Assembly: GCA_025055255.1 (NCBI GenBank)
Contig: JANWYI010000008.1
Span: 23,065 to 69,548 of the forward strand
Direction of reading: 5' to 3'
Source: Anaerolineae bacterium
GTDB taxonomy: Bacteria > Chloroflexota > Anaerolineae > Aggregatilineales > UBA2796
Length of the DNA stretch: 46,484 nucleotides
A program made the translations under genes and the position numbers. Under the pieces are notes generated by a model that was not told where the DNA came from, did no database searches, and saw only the letters and a program-made list of their open reading frames with translations. Below are positions 17,511 to 25,579 of the stretch, in pieces; the first letter of the stretch is position 1, and each line of letters begins with the position of its first letter.

Positions 17511-18539
17511 ATGGCAGAAGTTGCAAGTGTGCACAGCAAAGCGCTCGACGGGACTGCGATACGCCAAGCGATCAGCCAGCTCTTGGTGCGTTATGGCATT
17601 GTGCTTGTCCTAGTTGTCCTCGTGGCAGGCATGACAATTCTCTCGCCGCTACTGCGTGACGGACAACAGCTGTTCCTGACGCCGCGTAACCTGATCCAAG
17701 TCACTTTGCAAGCCTCAATCAACATGATTCTTGCCGTTGGCATGACGTTCGTCATCACAAGTGGCGGCATTGATCTCTCAATTGGCTCGATTGTGGCGCT
17801 ATGCGGCGTGCTATCAGCTATGGCGATGCGCGATCTCGACATCGGACCTTGGGCAGGCTTCGCGCTTGCACTGCTGATTGGCGCTGCCTGTGGCTTCATC
17901 AATGGACTGCTGATCACGCAGTTGCGTCTGCCGCCTTTCATTGTGACGCTCGGCACACTGGGCATTTTTCGCGGCGCAGCGCTCATTATCAGCGATGGAC
18001 GCTCAGTCTACGGCTTTGATCGCAGCTTCCAAGAGATTTTCTCAGCGCGTCTGCCGATTAGCGCCGATTTAGAGCTGCCTGTGGCAGTGCTGATCGCAGC
18101 TGTGATAGGCACTTTGGCTTGGGTAGTCTTGACCAAGACGCGCTTTGGCAAATACACGGTTGCTATTGGTGGAAGCGAGGAGACGACTCGTCTAGCTGGT
18201 GTGCCTGTGCAGCGCTACAAGCTGGGCATTTACACGCTGTGTGGCTTGCTAGCCGGCGTGGCAGGTGCGCTGCTCTTGGCGCGGCTGCGCAGCGGCGATC
18301 CGACGTTCGGCACAGGCTTTGAGCTGAACGCAATCGCTGCAACGGTCATGGGCGGCACGAGTCTTTCAGGCGGCAGCGGCACGATTCTCGGCACGCTCGT
18401 TGGCTCGCTTATCATCAGCGTCGTTCAAAACGCCATGAATCTGTTTAACGTTCAGAGCTACTGGCAACAGCTGATTGTCGGCGCTGTCATCCTTTTCGCC
18501 GTCATCCTCGACCAATGGCGTCGGCGTCAAAGTCGCTAG
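17511..18539 (+). CDS. Sugar ABC transporter permease (RbsC/FrcC family)
   Basis: A 342-residue integral membrane protein with about 8-10 helices. It carries the family signatures NMILAVGMTFVITSGGIDLSIGSIVAL, LPPFIVTLGTLGIFRGAALIISDGR and the EAA-like loop GKYTVAIGGSEETTRLAGVPV that docks the ATPase, then ATVMGGTSLSGGSGTILGTLVGSLII. It forms the transmembrane channel as a homodimer. The start ATG follows GAGGAAG by a normal spacing, 14 bases after the regulator gene. Confidence 0.93.
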   Translation: MAEVASVHSKALDGTAIRQAISQLLVRYGIVLVLVVLVAGMTILSPLLRDGQQLFLTPRNLIQVTLQASINMILAVGMTFVITSGGIDLSIGSIVALCGVLSAMAMRDLDIGPWAGFALALLIGAACGFINGLLITQLRLPPFIVTLGTLGIFRGAALIISDGRSVYGFDRSFQEIFSARLPISADLELPVAVLIAAVIGTLAWVVLTKTRFGKYTVAIGGSEETTRLAGVPVQRYKLGIYTLCGLLAGVAGALLLARLRSGDPTFGTGFELNAIAATVMGGTSLSGGSGTILGTLVGSLIISVVQNAMNLFNVQSYWQQLIVGAVILFAVILDQWRRRQSR

Positions 18540-18543
18540 GCAA

Positions 18544-18555
18544 TAAGGAGGTGAT
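18544..18555 (+). promoter_or_regulatory. Full-length Shine-Dalgarno match upstream of the sugar-binding protein gene
   Basis: TAAGGAGGTGAT is a 12-base uninterrupted complement of the usual 3' end of 16S rRNA. It starts five bases after the permease stop and 98 bases before the next real gene. Its own start codon (ATG 18554) is too close for efficient initiation, which resembles the mRNA-stabilising 'STAB-SD' elements known from Bacillus, where a parked 30S subunit blocks 5' exonucleases. A role in raising the level of the binding-protein transcript is my inference. Confidence 0.45.
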
Positions 18556-18622
18556 GTGCAAGTCATTTAGAGCTGTCTGGTGGAGCACGAAAGTCTTTTT
18601 CATCACTTTCAGCGCTAGTTAA
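18554..18622 (+). CDS. Possible 22-residue leader peptide
   Basis: ATG at 18554 overlapping the perfect ribosome-binding sequence, open for 22 codons to TAA at 18620-18622, and ending 19 bases before the binding-protein ATG. The peptide begins MCKSF and contains two adjacent Trp and two adjacent Phe. No known family. It may be a chance frame; only its position in front of a highly expressed type of gene makes it worth listing. Confidence 0.25.
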   Translation: MCKSFRAVWWSTKVFFITFSAS

Positions 18623-18641
18623 TCTTTACAAGGAGTGAGCC

Positions 18642-20462
18642 ATGAGGAAAGTAACAGCTTTACTTCTAATTCTCGCTTTGGTGGTTGTAGCCTTCGCACA
18701 GCCGACGCTTGCGCAGGAGAAGCGCGTCCGTCTGGGAGCGCTGATCAAGAACCTCGATAACGAATTCTTCCTGACCATGCAGAAGGGCTATGAGTTCGCA
18801 GCGGCGCGGCTCGGCATTGATATCGTGGTAGGTAGCACGCCAACGGAAGGCACAGCTGAGCAACAACTCGCCATTCTGGAAGGCTGGCTGAACGAAGGCG
18901 GCTTTGACGGCTTCATCGTGACGCCGTTCCGCGCTACCAGCTTGAACTCTGCATTGGAACGCGCCACGCAATTGGGCATCCCAATCATCAACATTGACGA
19001 GCTGATCCCTGCGGACGCGCAGCAGGGCATCAAGCTGGCTGCTCAAATTGCCTCAAACAATGTGCGCGCAGGCGAGGAAGCAGGTCGCTATGTGATCGCT
19101 AACGTCGAGGCAGGCGCTGAGGTAGCTGTGATCGAAGGCGCGCCGGGCACCACCTCCAGCATTGACCGCGTCACAGGCTTCACCAAGACGGTCAGCGCCG
19201 CAGGCTACAAAGTGGTCGCCAGCCAGCCTGCTAACTGGGATCGCGCGCGCGCCTTTGAGGTCGCCAGCAACATCCTACAGGGCAATCCGAACGTCAAGGC
19301 GATCTTCGCAGCCAATGACGGCATGGGTCTAGGTGCGATTGAGGCAGTCGAAGCAGCAGGCTTGAGCGGCAAGGTGATCGTGCTGAGCGTGGACGCCATT
19401 CCTGAGGCGCTAGAGGCGGTGAAGGCAGGGCGTCTGGCAGGCACAGTCGCTCAGTACCCTGATGAAATGGCGATCCTCGCTGTTGAGGCGATGCTCAAGG
19501 TGCTGCAAGGTCGTCCAATTGCGCCATTCATTGAGTCGCCTGTCAAGCTGATCACCAAAGAAAACGTGGATACAGCAGGCAGTCGGCTTGGCGACCCGAA
19601 GTTGCCCAAGCTGCGCATCGGCGCACTGGTCAAGAACCTTGATAACGAGTTTTTCCTGACCATGATCAAGGGATACGAGAAAGCCGCTGCTGATCTCGGC
19701 TTGGACGTTGTCATCGGCAGCACGCCAACGGAAGGTACAGCTGAGCAACAGCTCGCCATTCTGGAAGGCTGGCTGAACGAAGGCGGCTTCAAGGGCTTCA
19801 GCGTGACACCGTTCCGTGCTACGAGCCTTAACTCAGCTTTGGAGCGCGCTACGCAGCAGGGCATTCCAATCGTCAACATTGACGAGCTGATCCCTGCGGA
19901 CGCGCAGCAGGGCATCAAGCTGGCTACACAGATCGCCTCGAATAACGTGCGCGCAGGACAAGAGGCGGCGCGTTACGTGATCGCTAACGTCGAGGCAGGC
20001 GCTGAGGTAGCCGTGATCGAAGGTGCGCCAGGCACCACCTCCAGCATTGACCGCGTCACAGGCTTCACGCAGACGGTCAGCGCTGCAGGCTACAAGGTGG
20101 TCGCCAGCCAGCCTGCCAACTGGGATCGCGCGCGCGCTTTTGAGGTCGCCAGCAACATCCTACAGGGCAATCCGAACGTCAAGGCGATCTTCGCAGCCAA
20201 TGACGGCATGGGTCTAGGTGCGATTGAGGCAGTCGAAGCAGCAGGCTTGAGCGGCAAGGTGATCGTGCTGAGCGTGGACGCCATTCCTGAGGCGCTAGAG
20301 GCAGTGAAGGCAGGGCGTCTGGCAGGCACAGTCGCTCAGTACCCTGATGAGATGGCTTACCTCGCCATTGAGGCGCTGATCAAGGCGATTGAGGGCAGAC
20401 CGTTAGCGCCGTTCATCGAGTCGCCCGTCAAGCTGATCACAAAAGAGAATCTACCGCAGTAA
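18642..20462 (+). CDS. Sugar-binding protein with two fused, near-identical binding domains
   Basis: A secreted receptor of the ribose/galactose type (Peripla_BP_4) for the adjacent ABC transporter. One signal peptide (about residues 1-25, ending PTLAQ) is followed by two complete binding proteins: about 27-316 and 322-606. Each has the opening GAL(I/V)KNLDNEFFLTM, STPTEGTAEQQLAILEGWLNEGGF, FRATSLNSALERAT, and the hinge-region AANDGMGLGAIEAVE and VLSVDAIPEAL. The usual protein has one such domain of ~300 residues. The ribosome site AAGGAGTGA before the ATG is strong. Having two receptors per chain would raise local capture or allow both halves of a dimeric permease to be served; that is inference. 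Confidence 0.93.
   Translation: MRKVTALLLILALVVVAFAQPTLAQEKRVRLGALIKNLDNEFFLTMQKGYEFAAARLGIDIVVGSTPTEGTAEQQLAILEGWLNEGGFDGFIVTPFRATSLNSALERATQLGIPIINIDELIPADAQQGIKLAAQIASNNVRAGEEAGRYVIANVEAGAEVAVIEGAPGTTSSIDRVTGFTKTVSAAGYKVVASQPANWDRARAFEVASNILQGNPNVKAIFAANDGMGLGAIEAVEAAGLSGKVIVLSVDAIPEALEAVKAGRLAGTVAQYPDEMAILAVEAMLKVLQGRPIAPFIESPVKLITKENVDTAGSRLGDPKLPKLRIGALVKNLDNEFFLTMIKGYEKAAADLGLDVVIGSTPTEGTAEQQLAILEGWLNEGGFKGFSVTPFRATSLNSALERATQQGIPIVNIDELIPADAQQGIKLATQIASNNVRAGQEAARYVIANVEAGAEVAVIEGAPGTTSSIDRVTGFTQTVSAAGYKVVASQPANWDRARAFEVASNILQGNPNVKAIFAANDGMGLGAIEAVEAAGLSGKVIVLSVDAIPEALEAVKAGRLAGTVAQYPDEMAYLAIEALIKAIEGRPLAPFIESPVKLITKENLPQ
18733..20450 (+). repeat. Intragenic tandem duplication, period 885 bp
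   Basis: The two halves of the binding-protein gene align with an exact 885-base (295-codon) offset; for example ATG at 18777 matches ATG at 19662, and ATCGAAGG at 19131 matches 20016. Similarity is uneven. 19254-19465 and 20139-20350 differ at one base in 212, while the first ~120 bases of each half differ at many synonymous sites. That mosaic suggests gene conversion between the halves. Confidence 0.92.
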
Positions 20463-20478
20463 AGCGCTGAACAATCAC

Positions 20479-20502
20479 TGGGAGCAGCTCACGCTGCTCC
20501 CA
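20479..20502 (+). terminator. Hairpin between binding-protein gene and xylB
   Basis: Perfect 10-bp stem: TGGGAGCAGC (20479-20488) pairs with GCTGCTCCCA (20493-20502) around a TCAC tetraloop, 17 bases after the stop codon. No T-run follows. In transport operons such a hairpin commonly stabilises the binding-protein mRNA and lowers read-through into the next gene, here xylB. Confidence 0.65.
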
Positions 20503-20530
20503 CGTTTCCACAAATTCCTCAGAGAAACGC

Positions 20531-22051
20531 ATGAGCTATCTGCTTGGCATTGATGTCGGCACCAGCAGCCTCAAGGCTGCGCTTTTTGACGCTGAATGCG
20601 CCCAACTGGTCGCCACAGCAGCTGAAGAGTATCCTGTCCATCAGCCTGTGCCGAACGCCGCTGAACAGACGCCTGAAACGTGGTGGAGCGCAGCGCTCAA
20701 GGCGACGCAGTGCGTCTTGCAAGGCGTGGATCGAAAGCGCGTGCGCGGCATTGGCTTGACAGGTCAGATGCACGGCACTGTCTTGCTAGATGCTGCGGCA
20801 CAGCCACTGCGCCCTGCTATCATCTGGGCAGATGGGCGCAGCAGTGCGCAAGTAGAGCGCCTGTTGACACTTTTCCGCGAGTCCGAGTGGCTAGACATTG
20901 CAGGGACGTTGCCCGCCACAGGCTTCATGGCGGCTACACTCTTGTGGTTAGCTGAACACGAGTCTGAGACCCTAGAGCGCGCTAAAAGTGTCTTATTGCC
21001 GAAAGATTATATTCGTCTGAAGCTGACAGGCGAGCTAGGCAGTGAGCCAAGCGACGCTGCTTCAACGGCGCTCTTCGACGTTCGTTCAGCGAACTGGTCT
21101 GAGCGCTTGATTGAAGGTCTGGGCTTGCCGCGCACACTGTTTCCGCCAATTCATGGCTCAGCAGAGGTCGTGGGAACGCTGCGCGCTGAGGTAGCCGAGA
21201 GGCTCGGCTTGCCCGCGGGCTTGCCTGTGGTGGCAGGCTGCGCCGATCAAGCGGCACAGGCTCTGGCAAACAACGTCCTAGCGCGCGGCACTGCCTCAGT
21301 AACCATTGGCAGCGGCGGACAAGTTTTTGTGCCGCACATGCCCAACAATCATGGCGAACTTGCGGCTGATCAGCGCGTCCATGTCTTTAACCATGCAGCG
21401 CCGCGGCATTGGTATGTGCTCGGCGCGATTCTCTCAGCGGGCTTATCGCTGCGTTGGCTGCGCAACCTGCTGGGCTGGACAAACGATCCTGAGGCATATA
21501 TGCGCCTGAGCGCAGCTGCAGAGTCAGCGCCGCGCGGCGCCGGCGGACTAATCTTTTTGCCCTATCTTCTGGGCGAGCGCACACCACACCGCGATCCGAA
21601 GGCGCGCGGCGTGTTCATCGGGCTGAGCTATCAGCACACTGCGGCACACATGGCGCGCGCCGTGATGGAAGGCGTCGCCTTTGCTTTGCGTCAAGCGCTT
21701 GAGGTCAGTTTTGCACTGGCAGGCAAAGCCGATCAGGTCGTCTTGGCAGGTGGCGGTGCACAGAGCGCCGTCTGGCGGCAAATCCAAGCGGACATTTATG
21801 GAGTCGCGCTGCGCCAAAGTCTGCTCCGCGAGCAGACGTGCGTCGGCGCGGCTTTGTTAGCAGGCGTCGGCTGCGGTCTTTACAGCAGTTTGTTGGAGGC
21901 TTGCGCAGTTGCAGCAAAACTTGGCGACTCGATTGAGCCTGATCGGTCAGCGTGTGTATACTATGAGGCGCGCTATGCACAGTTCAAAGCGCTCTACGCG
22001 CAGCTACGCCAAGACATGCATCTGCTGGCTGATGACGCGAGTTCGACCTGA
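20531..22051 (+). CDS. xylB: Xylulokinase (FGGY kinase)
   Basis: Phosphorylates D-xylulose (or a related ketose) with ATP for entry to the pentose phosphate pathway. The 506 residues begin with the phosphate loop GIDVGTSSLKAALFD, followed by GIGLTGQMHGTVLLD and IIWADGRS, all typical of XylB; the catalytic Asp is expected in GCADQAAQA, and the C-terminal ATPase motif VVLAGGGAQSAVWRQI is intact. It lies 28 bases after a hairpin at the end of the ABC genes, and suggests that the imported sugar is xylose/xylulose-like; no xylose isomerase is in the window, so other FGGY substrates remain possible. Confidence 0.85.
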   Translation: MSYLLGIDVGTSSLKAALFDAECAQLVATAAEEYPVHQPVPNAAEQTPETWWSAALKATQCVLQGVDRKRVRGIGLTGQMHGTVLLDAAAQPLRPAIIWADGRSSAQVERLLTLFRESEWLDIAGTLPATGFMAATLLWLAEHESETLERAKSVLLPKDYIRLKLTGELGSEPSDAASTALFDVRSANWSERLIEGLGLPRTLFPPIHGSAEVVGTLRAEVAERLGLPAGLPVVAGCADQAAQALANNVLARGTASVTIGSGGQVFVPHMPNNHGELAADQRVHVFNHAAPRHWYVLGAILSAGLSLRWLRNLLGWTNDPEAYMRLSAAAESAPRGAGGLIFLPYLLGERTPHRDPKARGVFIGLSYQHTAAHMARAVMEGVAFALRQALEVSFALAGKADQVVLAGGGAQSAVWRQIQADIYGVALRQSLLREQTCVGAALLAGVGCGLYSSLLEACAVAAKLGDSIEPDRSACVYYEARYAQFKALYAQLRQDMHLLADDASST

Positions 22052-22150
22052 TAAAGCTCAGCGCTGTTCCAGTGCGTTTGACATCTCTTGCCTAGCTGCG
22101 CAGCCGAATTCAAATCGCTGAGTTCATTGTTCCTAGCAAGGCAATTCGTT

Positions 22151-23074
22151 ATGCAATCAACACAGACTTTGCGCGGCGCGCTCTACGGAATCACAGCGGC
22201 GTCGCTCTGGGGCGCCATGTTCGTGGTCAGCGACGCGATGATGGAGCTCATTCCGCCGATCACCCTGCTCAGCATTCGTTTGATCATCGCGGCGTTAATG
22301 TTTGCAGGCATTTTGATGACCCAAAGACGCCTGCAGCTGCCTCTGCATGAGGCGCTGAGGTTGATGGCAATTGGCGCGCTCGGCTTCGGCGTCAGCGTTG
22401 GAACGCAGTTCATCGGCACGGCGCTTTCGTCTGCTATCAACGGCGCCGTTATCACAAGTGCGTCGCCTGCGTTCATCGTGCTATTTGCGTGGCTCTTGCT
22501 GCGCGAGCCGCTCACGCCCCTCAAGCTGATCTCAGGCGCTGTGGCAACGCTTGGCGTGCTGATCATTTTGGATTTATCGCAGTTCTCGCTTGGTATTGCC
22601 GATGCACAGCGCTTGATTGGCGATGTGTCGCTTGCTGTGGCAGCGATCAGCTGGGCAGCTTATTCAGTGCTGGTCAGGCGCGCCTCAAGACGTTTCAGCA
22701 CGGCTGTCATCACGACCTATGCATTGATTGGTGGTTTCCTGTTCTGTGCGCCGATTGCCGCGCTAGAGTTGCGCGACACGGCTCTGCCTGCGCCGACGCT
22801 AGAAATTTTGGCAGGTATTTTCTTCCTGAGCGTGATTGTGATGGGCGGTGCGAATTACCTGTGGAATCGCGCCTTCGCGCTTGTCGAGGCGAGCGTCGCC
22901 TCGCTATTTTTCTTCGCGCAGCCGCTTGTAGGCGCGCTACTCTCAAATTGGCTGCTTAAACAGGCAATCACGCCGCAACTGGTCATCGGAGCCGCGCTGA
23001 TCGTGCTTGGCGTGCTGCTTGCGCTGCGCAGCGAACAGCAACTCCAAGCGAAAGCGCGTGCTGCTGATGCATGA
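22151..23074 (+). CDS. EamA/DMT-family transporter
   Basis: A 307-residue membrane protein with ten predicted helices in two EamA repeats: first about 5-140 (ALYGITAASLWGAMFVVSDAM, ASPAFIVLFAWLLLREPLTPLKL), second about 155-297 (GDVSLAVAAISWAAYSVLVRR, SLFFFAQPLVGALLSNWLL). The family exports or imports small metabolites such as amino acids and nucleotides; nothing here fixes the substrate. The ATG at 22151 is preferred over the in-frame start at 22088 because the first helix begins right after it. No operon partner is evident. Confidence 0.87.
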   Translation: MQSTQTLRGALYGITAASLWGAMFVVSDAMMELIPPITLLSIRLIIAALMFAGILMTQRRLQLPLHEALRLMAIGALGFGVSVGTQFIGTALSSAINGAVITSASPAFIVLFAWLLLREPLTPLKLISGAVATLGVLIILDLSQFSLGIADAQRLIGDVSLAVAAISWAAYSVLVRRASRRFSTAVITTYALIGGFLFCAPIAALELRDTALPAPTLEILAGIFFLSVIVMGGANYLWNRAFALVEASVASLFFFAQPLVGALLSNWLLKQAITPQLVIGAALIVLGVLLALRSEQQLQAKARAADA

Positions 23075-23106
23075 CTCTTATAACGAGACTCTGATGCAAC
23101 TCCACA

Positions 23107-23135
23107 TTGCCATTTGTTGCGGAATGTCATATAGT
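23107..23135 (+). promoter_or_regulatory. Sigma-70-type promoter of the ferredoxin-NADP reductase gene
   Basis: TTGCCA (23107-23112) and TATAGT (23130-23135) are separated by exactly 17 bases. The predicted transcript starts about 60 bases before the ATG at 23204. The same pattern (TTGCAA, 17 bases, TATAGT) stands before the gene at 25580. Confidence 0.6.
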
Positions 23136-23203
23136 GTAGCTTGTGAAAGAGCGCACTTTTGCAAGCAGCCTGAGAAAATCTAGAGCATGAGGTATTGCCG
23201 AGT

Positions 23204-24619
23204 ATGTCAGCTATCGGAACAGTTGAACAGCCGCTGCGCGTCGCCATTGTTGGCTCAGGACCATCTGGCTTCTATGCAGCTGAACACTTACTGAAACAGA
23301 CAAATCTGGTCGTCCAGATTGACATGTTTGACCGCTTGCCGACGCCATACGGTTTGGTGCGCGGCGGCGTCGCACCTGATCATCAGAAGATCAAGAATGT
23401 GATCAAGGTCTACGAAAAAATCGCGTCAAACGCGAGCTTCCGCTTCTTTGGAAATGTAGAGATCGGACGCGATCTGAGACACAGCGACCTAATGAGATAC
23501 TATCACGCTGTCATCTACGCCACAGGCGCGCAGTCAGATCGGCGCATGGGCATTCCCGGCGAAGATTTGGCAGGTAGCCATGCCGCGACCGAGTTTGTGG
23601 GCTGGTACAACGCGCATCCTGACTACCGCGACCTGCACTTTGACCTTTCGCGGGAGAGCGTCGCGGTCATTGGCAACGGTAATGTGGCAATGGACGTGGT
23701 GCGCATCCTTGCCAAGACGCCTGAGGAGCTGATCGAGACGGACATCGCTGACTACGCGCTAGAGGCGCTGCGCCACAGCCGCGTCAAGCGGATTTACATG
23801 CTCGGACGGCGCGGACCCGCTCAAGCCGCTTTCACCAACCCTGAGCTGAAAGAGCTAGGCGAGCTCGCCGATGCTGAAGTGATCGTCAGTCCAGAGGAAG
23901 CGATGCTCGATCCGCTCAGCGCTGAATGGCTCGACAAATCAGGCGATAGCACAGCGCAGAAGAATGTCCGAATGTTGCAAGCGTATGCGGCGCGCGGCAG
24001 ACAAGGCAAGAGCCGCCAAATCTACATGCATTTCCTAGTCTCGCCTGTGGAGCTGATCGGCACAGAGCGCGTCGAGGCGATCAAGCTAGTGCGCAACGTG
24101 CTGCAACCTGCCAGTGATGGTTCGCTGCGTCCGAAGGCAACTGATGAGACGTTCACCATTCCCGTTGGCTTGGTCTTCCGCAGCATTGGCTACAAAGGCG
24201 TGGCAGTGCCAGAGCTGCCGTTTGATGAGCGCAACGGCGTGATTCCGAACGTGGAAGGGCGCGTCGTCTCTGATGGGCAGGTCTTGCGCGGCGTCTATTG
24301 CACAGGCTGGATCAAGCGCGGACCGACGGGAGTCATTGGCACGAACAAGCCTGACTCGGTCGAGACGGTCAATCAGCTGCTCAACGACCTGCCAAATTTG
24401 CCTGAGCTGACGCCTGAAAACGCCCAGCGCGAGGCAATTCCAAATCTGCTGGCAGAGCGCGGCGTGCAGTACGTCACTTTCAGCGACTGGCAGGTAATTG
24501 ATCAGCTTGAAATTGCGAATGGACAAGCTGTTGGTCGTCCGCGCTTGAAGTTCAGCCGCGTCTCAGAGATGCTGGACGCACTTGCTGCGCACAAGCGTGA
24601 GCAAGTCTCAGCTGACTGA
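23204..24619 (+). CDS. fprA: Ferredoxin/adrenodoxin-type NADP+ reductase (FprA family)
   Basis: An FAD flavoenzyme of 471 residues that moves electrons between NADPH and ferredoxin. FAD-binding VAIVGSGPSGFYAAEHLL lies near the start, DRLPTPYGLVRGGVAPDH and the NADPH site VAVIGNGNVAMDVVRIL follow, and the closing FAD motif CTGWIKRGPTGVIGTNKPDS is intact; together they define the adrenodoxin-reductase/FprA subgroup. ATG at 23204 is chosen because GAGG lies 11 bases upstream; a TTG at 23195 is only two bases from it. It is monocistronic, with its own promoter and a clear terminator. Its ferredoxin partner is not in the window. Confidence 0.94.
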   Translation: MSAIGTVEQPLRVAIVGSGPSGFYAAEHLLKQTNLVVQIDMFDRLPTPYGLVRGGVAPDHQKIKNVIKVYEKIASNASFRFFGNVEIGRDLRHSDLMRYYHAVIYATGAQSDRRMGIPGEDLAGSHAATEFVGWYNAHPDYRDLHFDLSRESVAVIGNGNVAMDVVRILAKTPEELIETDIADYALEALRHSRVKRIYMLGRRGPAQAAFTNPELKELGELADAEVIVSPEEAMLDPLSAEWLDKSGDSTAQKNVRMLQAYAARGRQGKSRQIYMHFLVSPVELIGTERVEAIKLVRNVLQPASDGSLRPKATDETFTIPVGLVFRSIGYKGVAVPELPFDERNGVIPNVEGRVVSDGQVLRGVYCTGWIKRGPTGVIGTNKPDSVETVNQLLNDLPNLPELTPENAQREAIPNLLAERGVQYVTFSDWQVIDQLEIANGQAVGRPRLKFSRVSEMLDALAAHKREQVSAD

Positions 24620-24640
24620 CACTCGGTTTAGAGATCGTAC

Positions 24641-24670
24641 GCCTGTGCTCAGCACGAGCGCAGGCATTTT
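24641..24670. terminator. Intrinsic terminator between convergent genes
   Basis: GCCTGTGCTC (24641-24650) pairs with GAGCGCAGGC (24656-24665) with one G-T wobble around the 5-base loop AGCAC, followed by ATTTT. It ends fprA; being nearly symmetric it may also stop the convergent gene ending at 24675. Confidence 0.75.
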
Positions 24671-24674
24671 CTGT

Positions 24675-25424
24675 TTATATGACAATCGTTGGCGTGCGAG
24701 TTGGCGTCGGTGTAGGCGTGTGAGACGGCGTGAGCGTAGGCGTGCGAGTCAGTGTCGGCGTGCGTGAAGGCGTTATCGTAAGCGTCGGCGTGTGCGTGAA
24801 CAGCGCATCATAGTCTACAAAGGCGGACGCATAGTACCAATTCGGTCTCAGCTCTTCAATCTTCAGAGAGCTGCCTATCACGTTGCTGAAGCAGACAGTT
24901 CCTGCATAGGTCGAATTGACATCAGTTTCGATATAAGCGTAAATATCATTCCCACTGAAAAAGCCACGCTCATGCGTGTGCGGATAGTCAAAGATGACAG
25001 CGTAGAAGCCTTGTGTGTTTGAGCAACGTCCGTAGAAGATATGCAAGCCGCGCAGATTTTCAAAGCGAGTAGGCGGCACATAAACAGCTTGGTTGGTCGC
25101 AAGATCGCGCCATTCGGTCAGGAAAGGACGCAAGCGATTCGCAAGATCATCAACGGCAAAGCGATGCGCAGCTGTAGCAGTGGCTTGCTCATTTGCACGC
25201 CGACTATCAGCAGCTCGTGCATTTAGCAACAAAAGCAAAAATACAATGCCAATGCCTAGCGTGATCATGCCGCTGACTGCTGTCCAAGAGTCCCATGTCT
25301 CAGTGCGCTCAGAGGCAATGCCTTTTGTCCTATTGCTCCAGTGAGTTAAATCCCACCAGAAGTCGCGGAAGAAGAGCATCACGACGCCCACGCCGATGAG
25401 GAGGAGTACAAACAGAATCTCCAT
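24675..25424 (-). CDS. Membrane protein with C-terminal Thr-Pro-rich tail, function unknown
   Basis: 249 residues, no family recognised. Two hydrophobic helices (about 2-20 and 52-70) with a Trp-rich stretch between (DFWWDLTHWSN), then an extracytoplasmic domain of ~130 residues (NLRGLHIFYGRCSNTQGFYAVIFDYP, two Cys that could bridge). The last ~38 residues are an irregular Thr-Pro repeat (TPTLTRTPTLTPSHTPTPTP). Such tails in Chloroflexota surface proteins normally link domains; here the chain ends in one. It could be a glycosylated stalk or the site of a lost C-terminal domain. Divergent from the gene at 25580. Confidence 0.75.
   Translation of the reverse strand: MEILFVLLLIGVGVVMLFFRDFWWDLTHWSNRTKGIASERTETWDSWTAVSGMITLGIGIVFLLLLLNARAADSRRANEQATATAAHRFAVDDLANRLRPFLTEWRDLATNQAVYVPPTRFENLRGLHIFYGRCSNTQGFYAVIFDYPHTHERGFFSGNDIYAYIETDVNSTYAGTVCFSNVIGSSLKIEELRPNWYYASAFVDYDALFTHTPTLTITPSRTPTLTRTPTLTPSHTPTPTPTRTPTIVI
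24678..24790 (-). repeat. Degenerate short tandem repeat encoding Thr-Pro units
   Basis: About 110 bases of imperfect 6- to 12-base units (GGCGT-G-CGAG/GGCGTCGGTGTAGGCGT on the plus strand) coding for TPT, TPS and RTPTLT units on the minus strand. Slippage in such DNA changes tail length easily. It is coding and lacks the spacers of a CRISPR array. Confidence 0.75.
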
Positions 25425-25511
25425 ACTGAATAGCCTGAAAGCTCAAGCGGACAGAGAAGACAGCAATGAGAAGAGCAACGTAACGCAAATATAGCGCAAA
25501 ACAGGCGTACG

Positions 25512-25540
25512 TTGCAAAGCGCGCTCTGACTGGCTATAGT
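25512..25540 (+). promoter_or_regulatory. Sigma-70-type promoter of the SH3-domain gene
   Basis: TTGCAA (25512-25517), 17 bases, TATAGT (25535-25540), placing the start of transcription about 33 bases before the ATG at 25580. It matches the promoter before fprA closely. Confidence 0.6.
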
Positions 25541-25579
25541 CGTTCAGCTGAGCGGCAATTAGGTAACAGGAGAGCTTAA

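Noticed and set aside
18554-18622. Classical attenuator leader peptide
   Set aside because: It has no run of regulatory codons, and I see no alternative hairpin pair before the gene at 18642.
18642-20462. Assembly error producing a doubled binding protein
   Set aside because: The N-terminal parts of the two copies differ at many positions, so a simple collapsed or doubled read cannot explain it; only the near-identical 212-base tract deserves a long-read check.
24678-24790. CRISPR-like repeat
   Set aside because: Units are 6-12 bases, degenerate and without spacers, and they encode a Thr-Pro tail.
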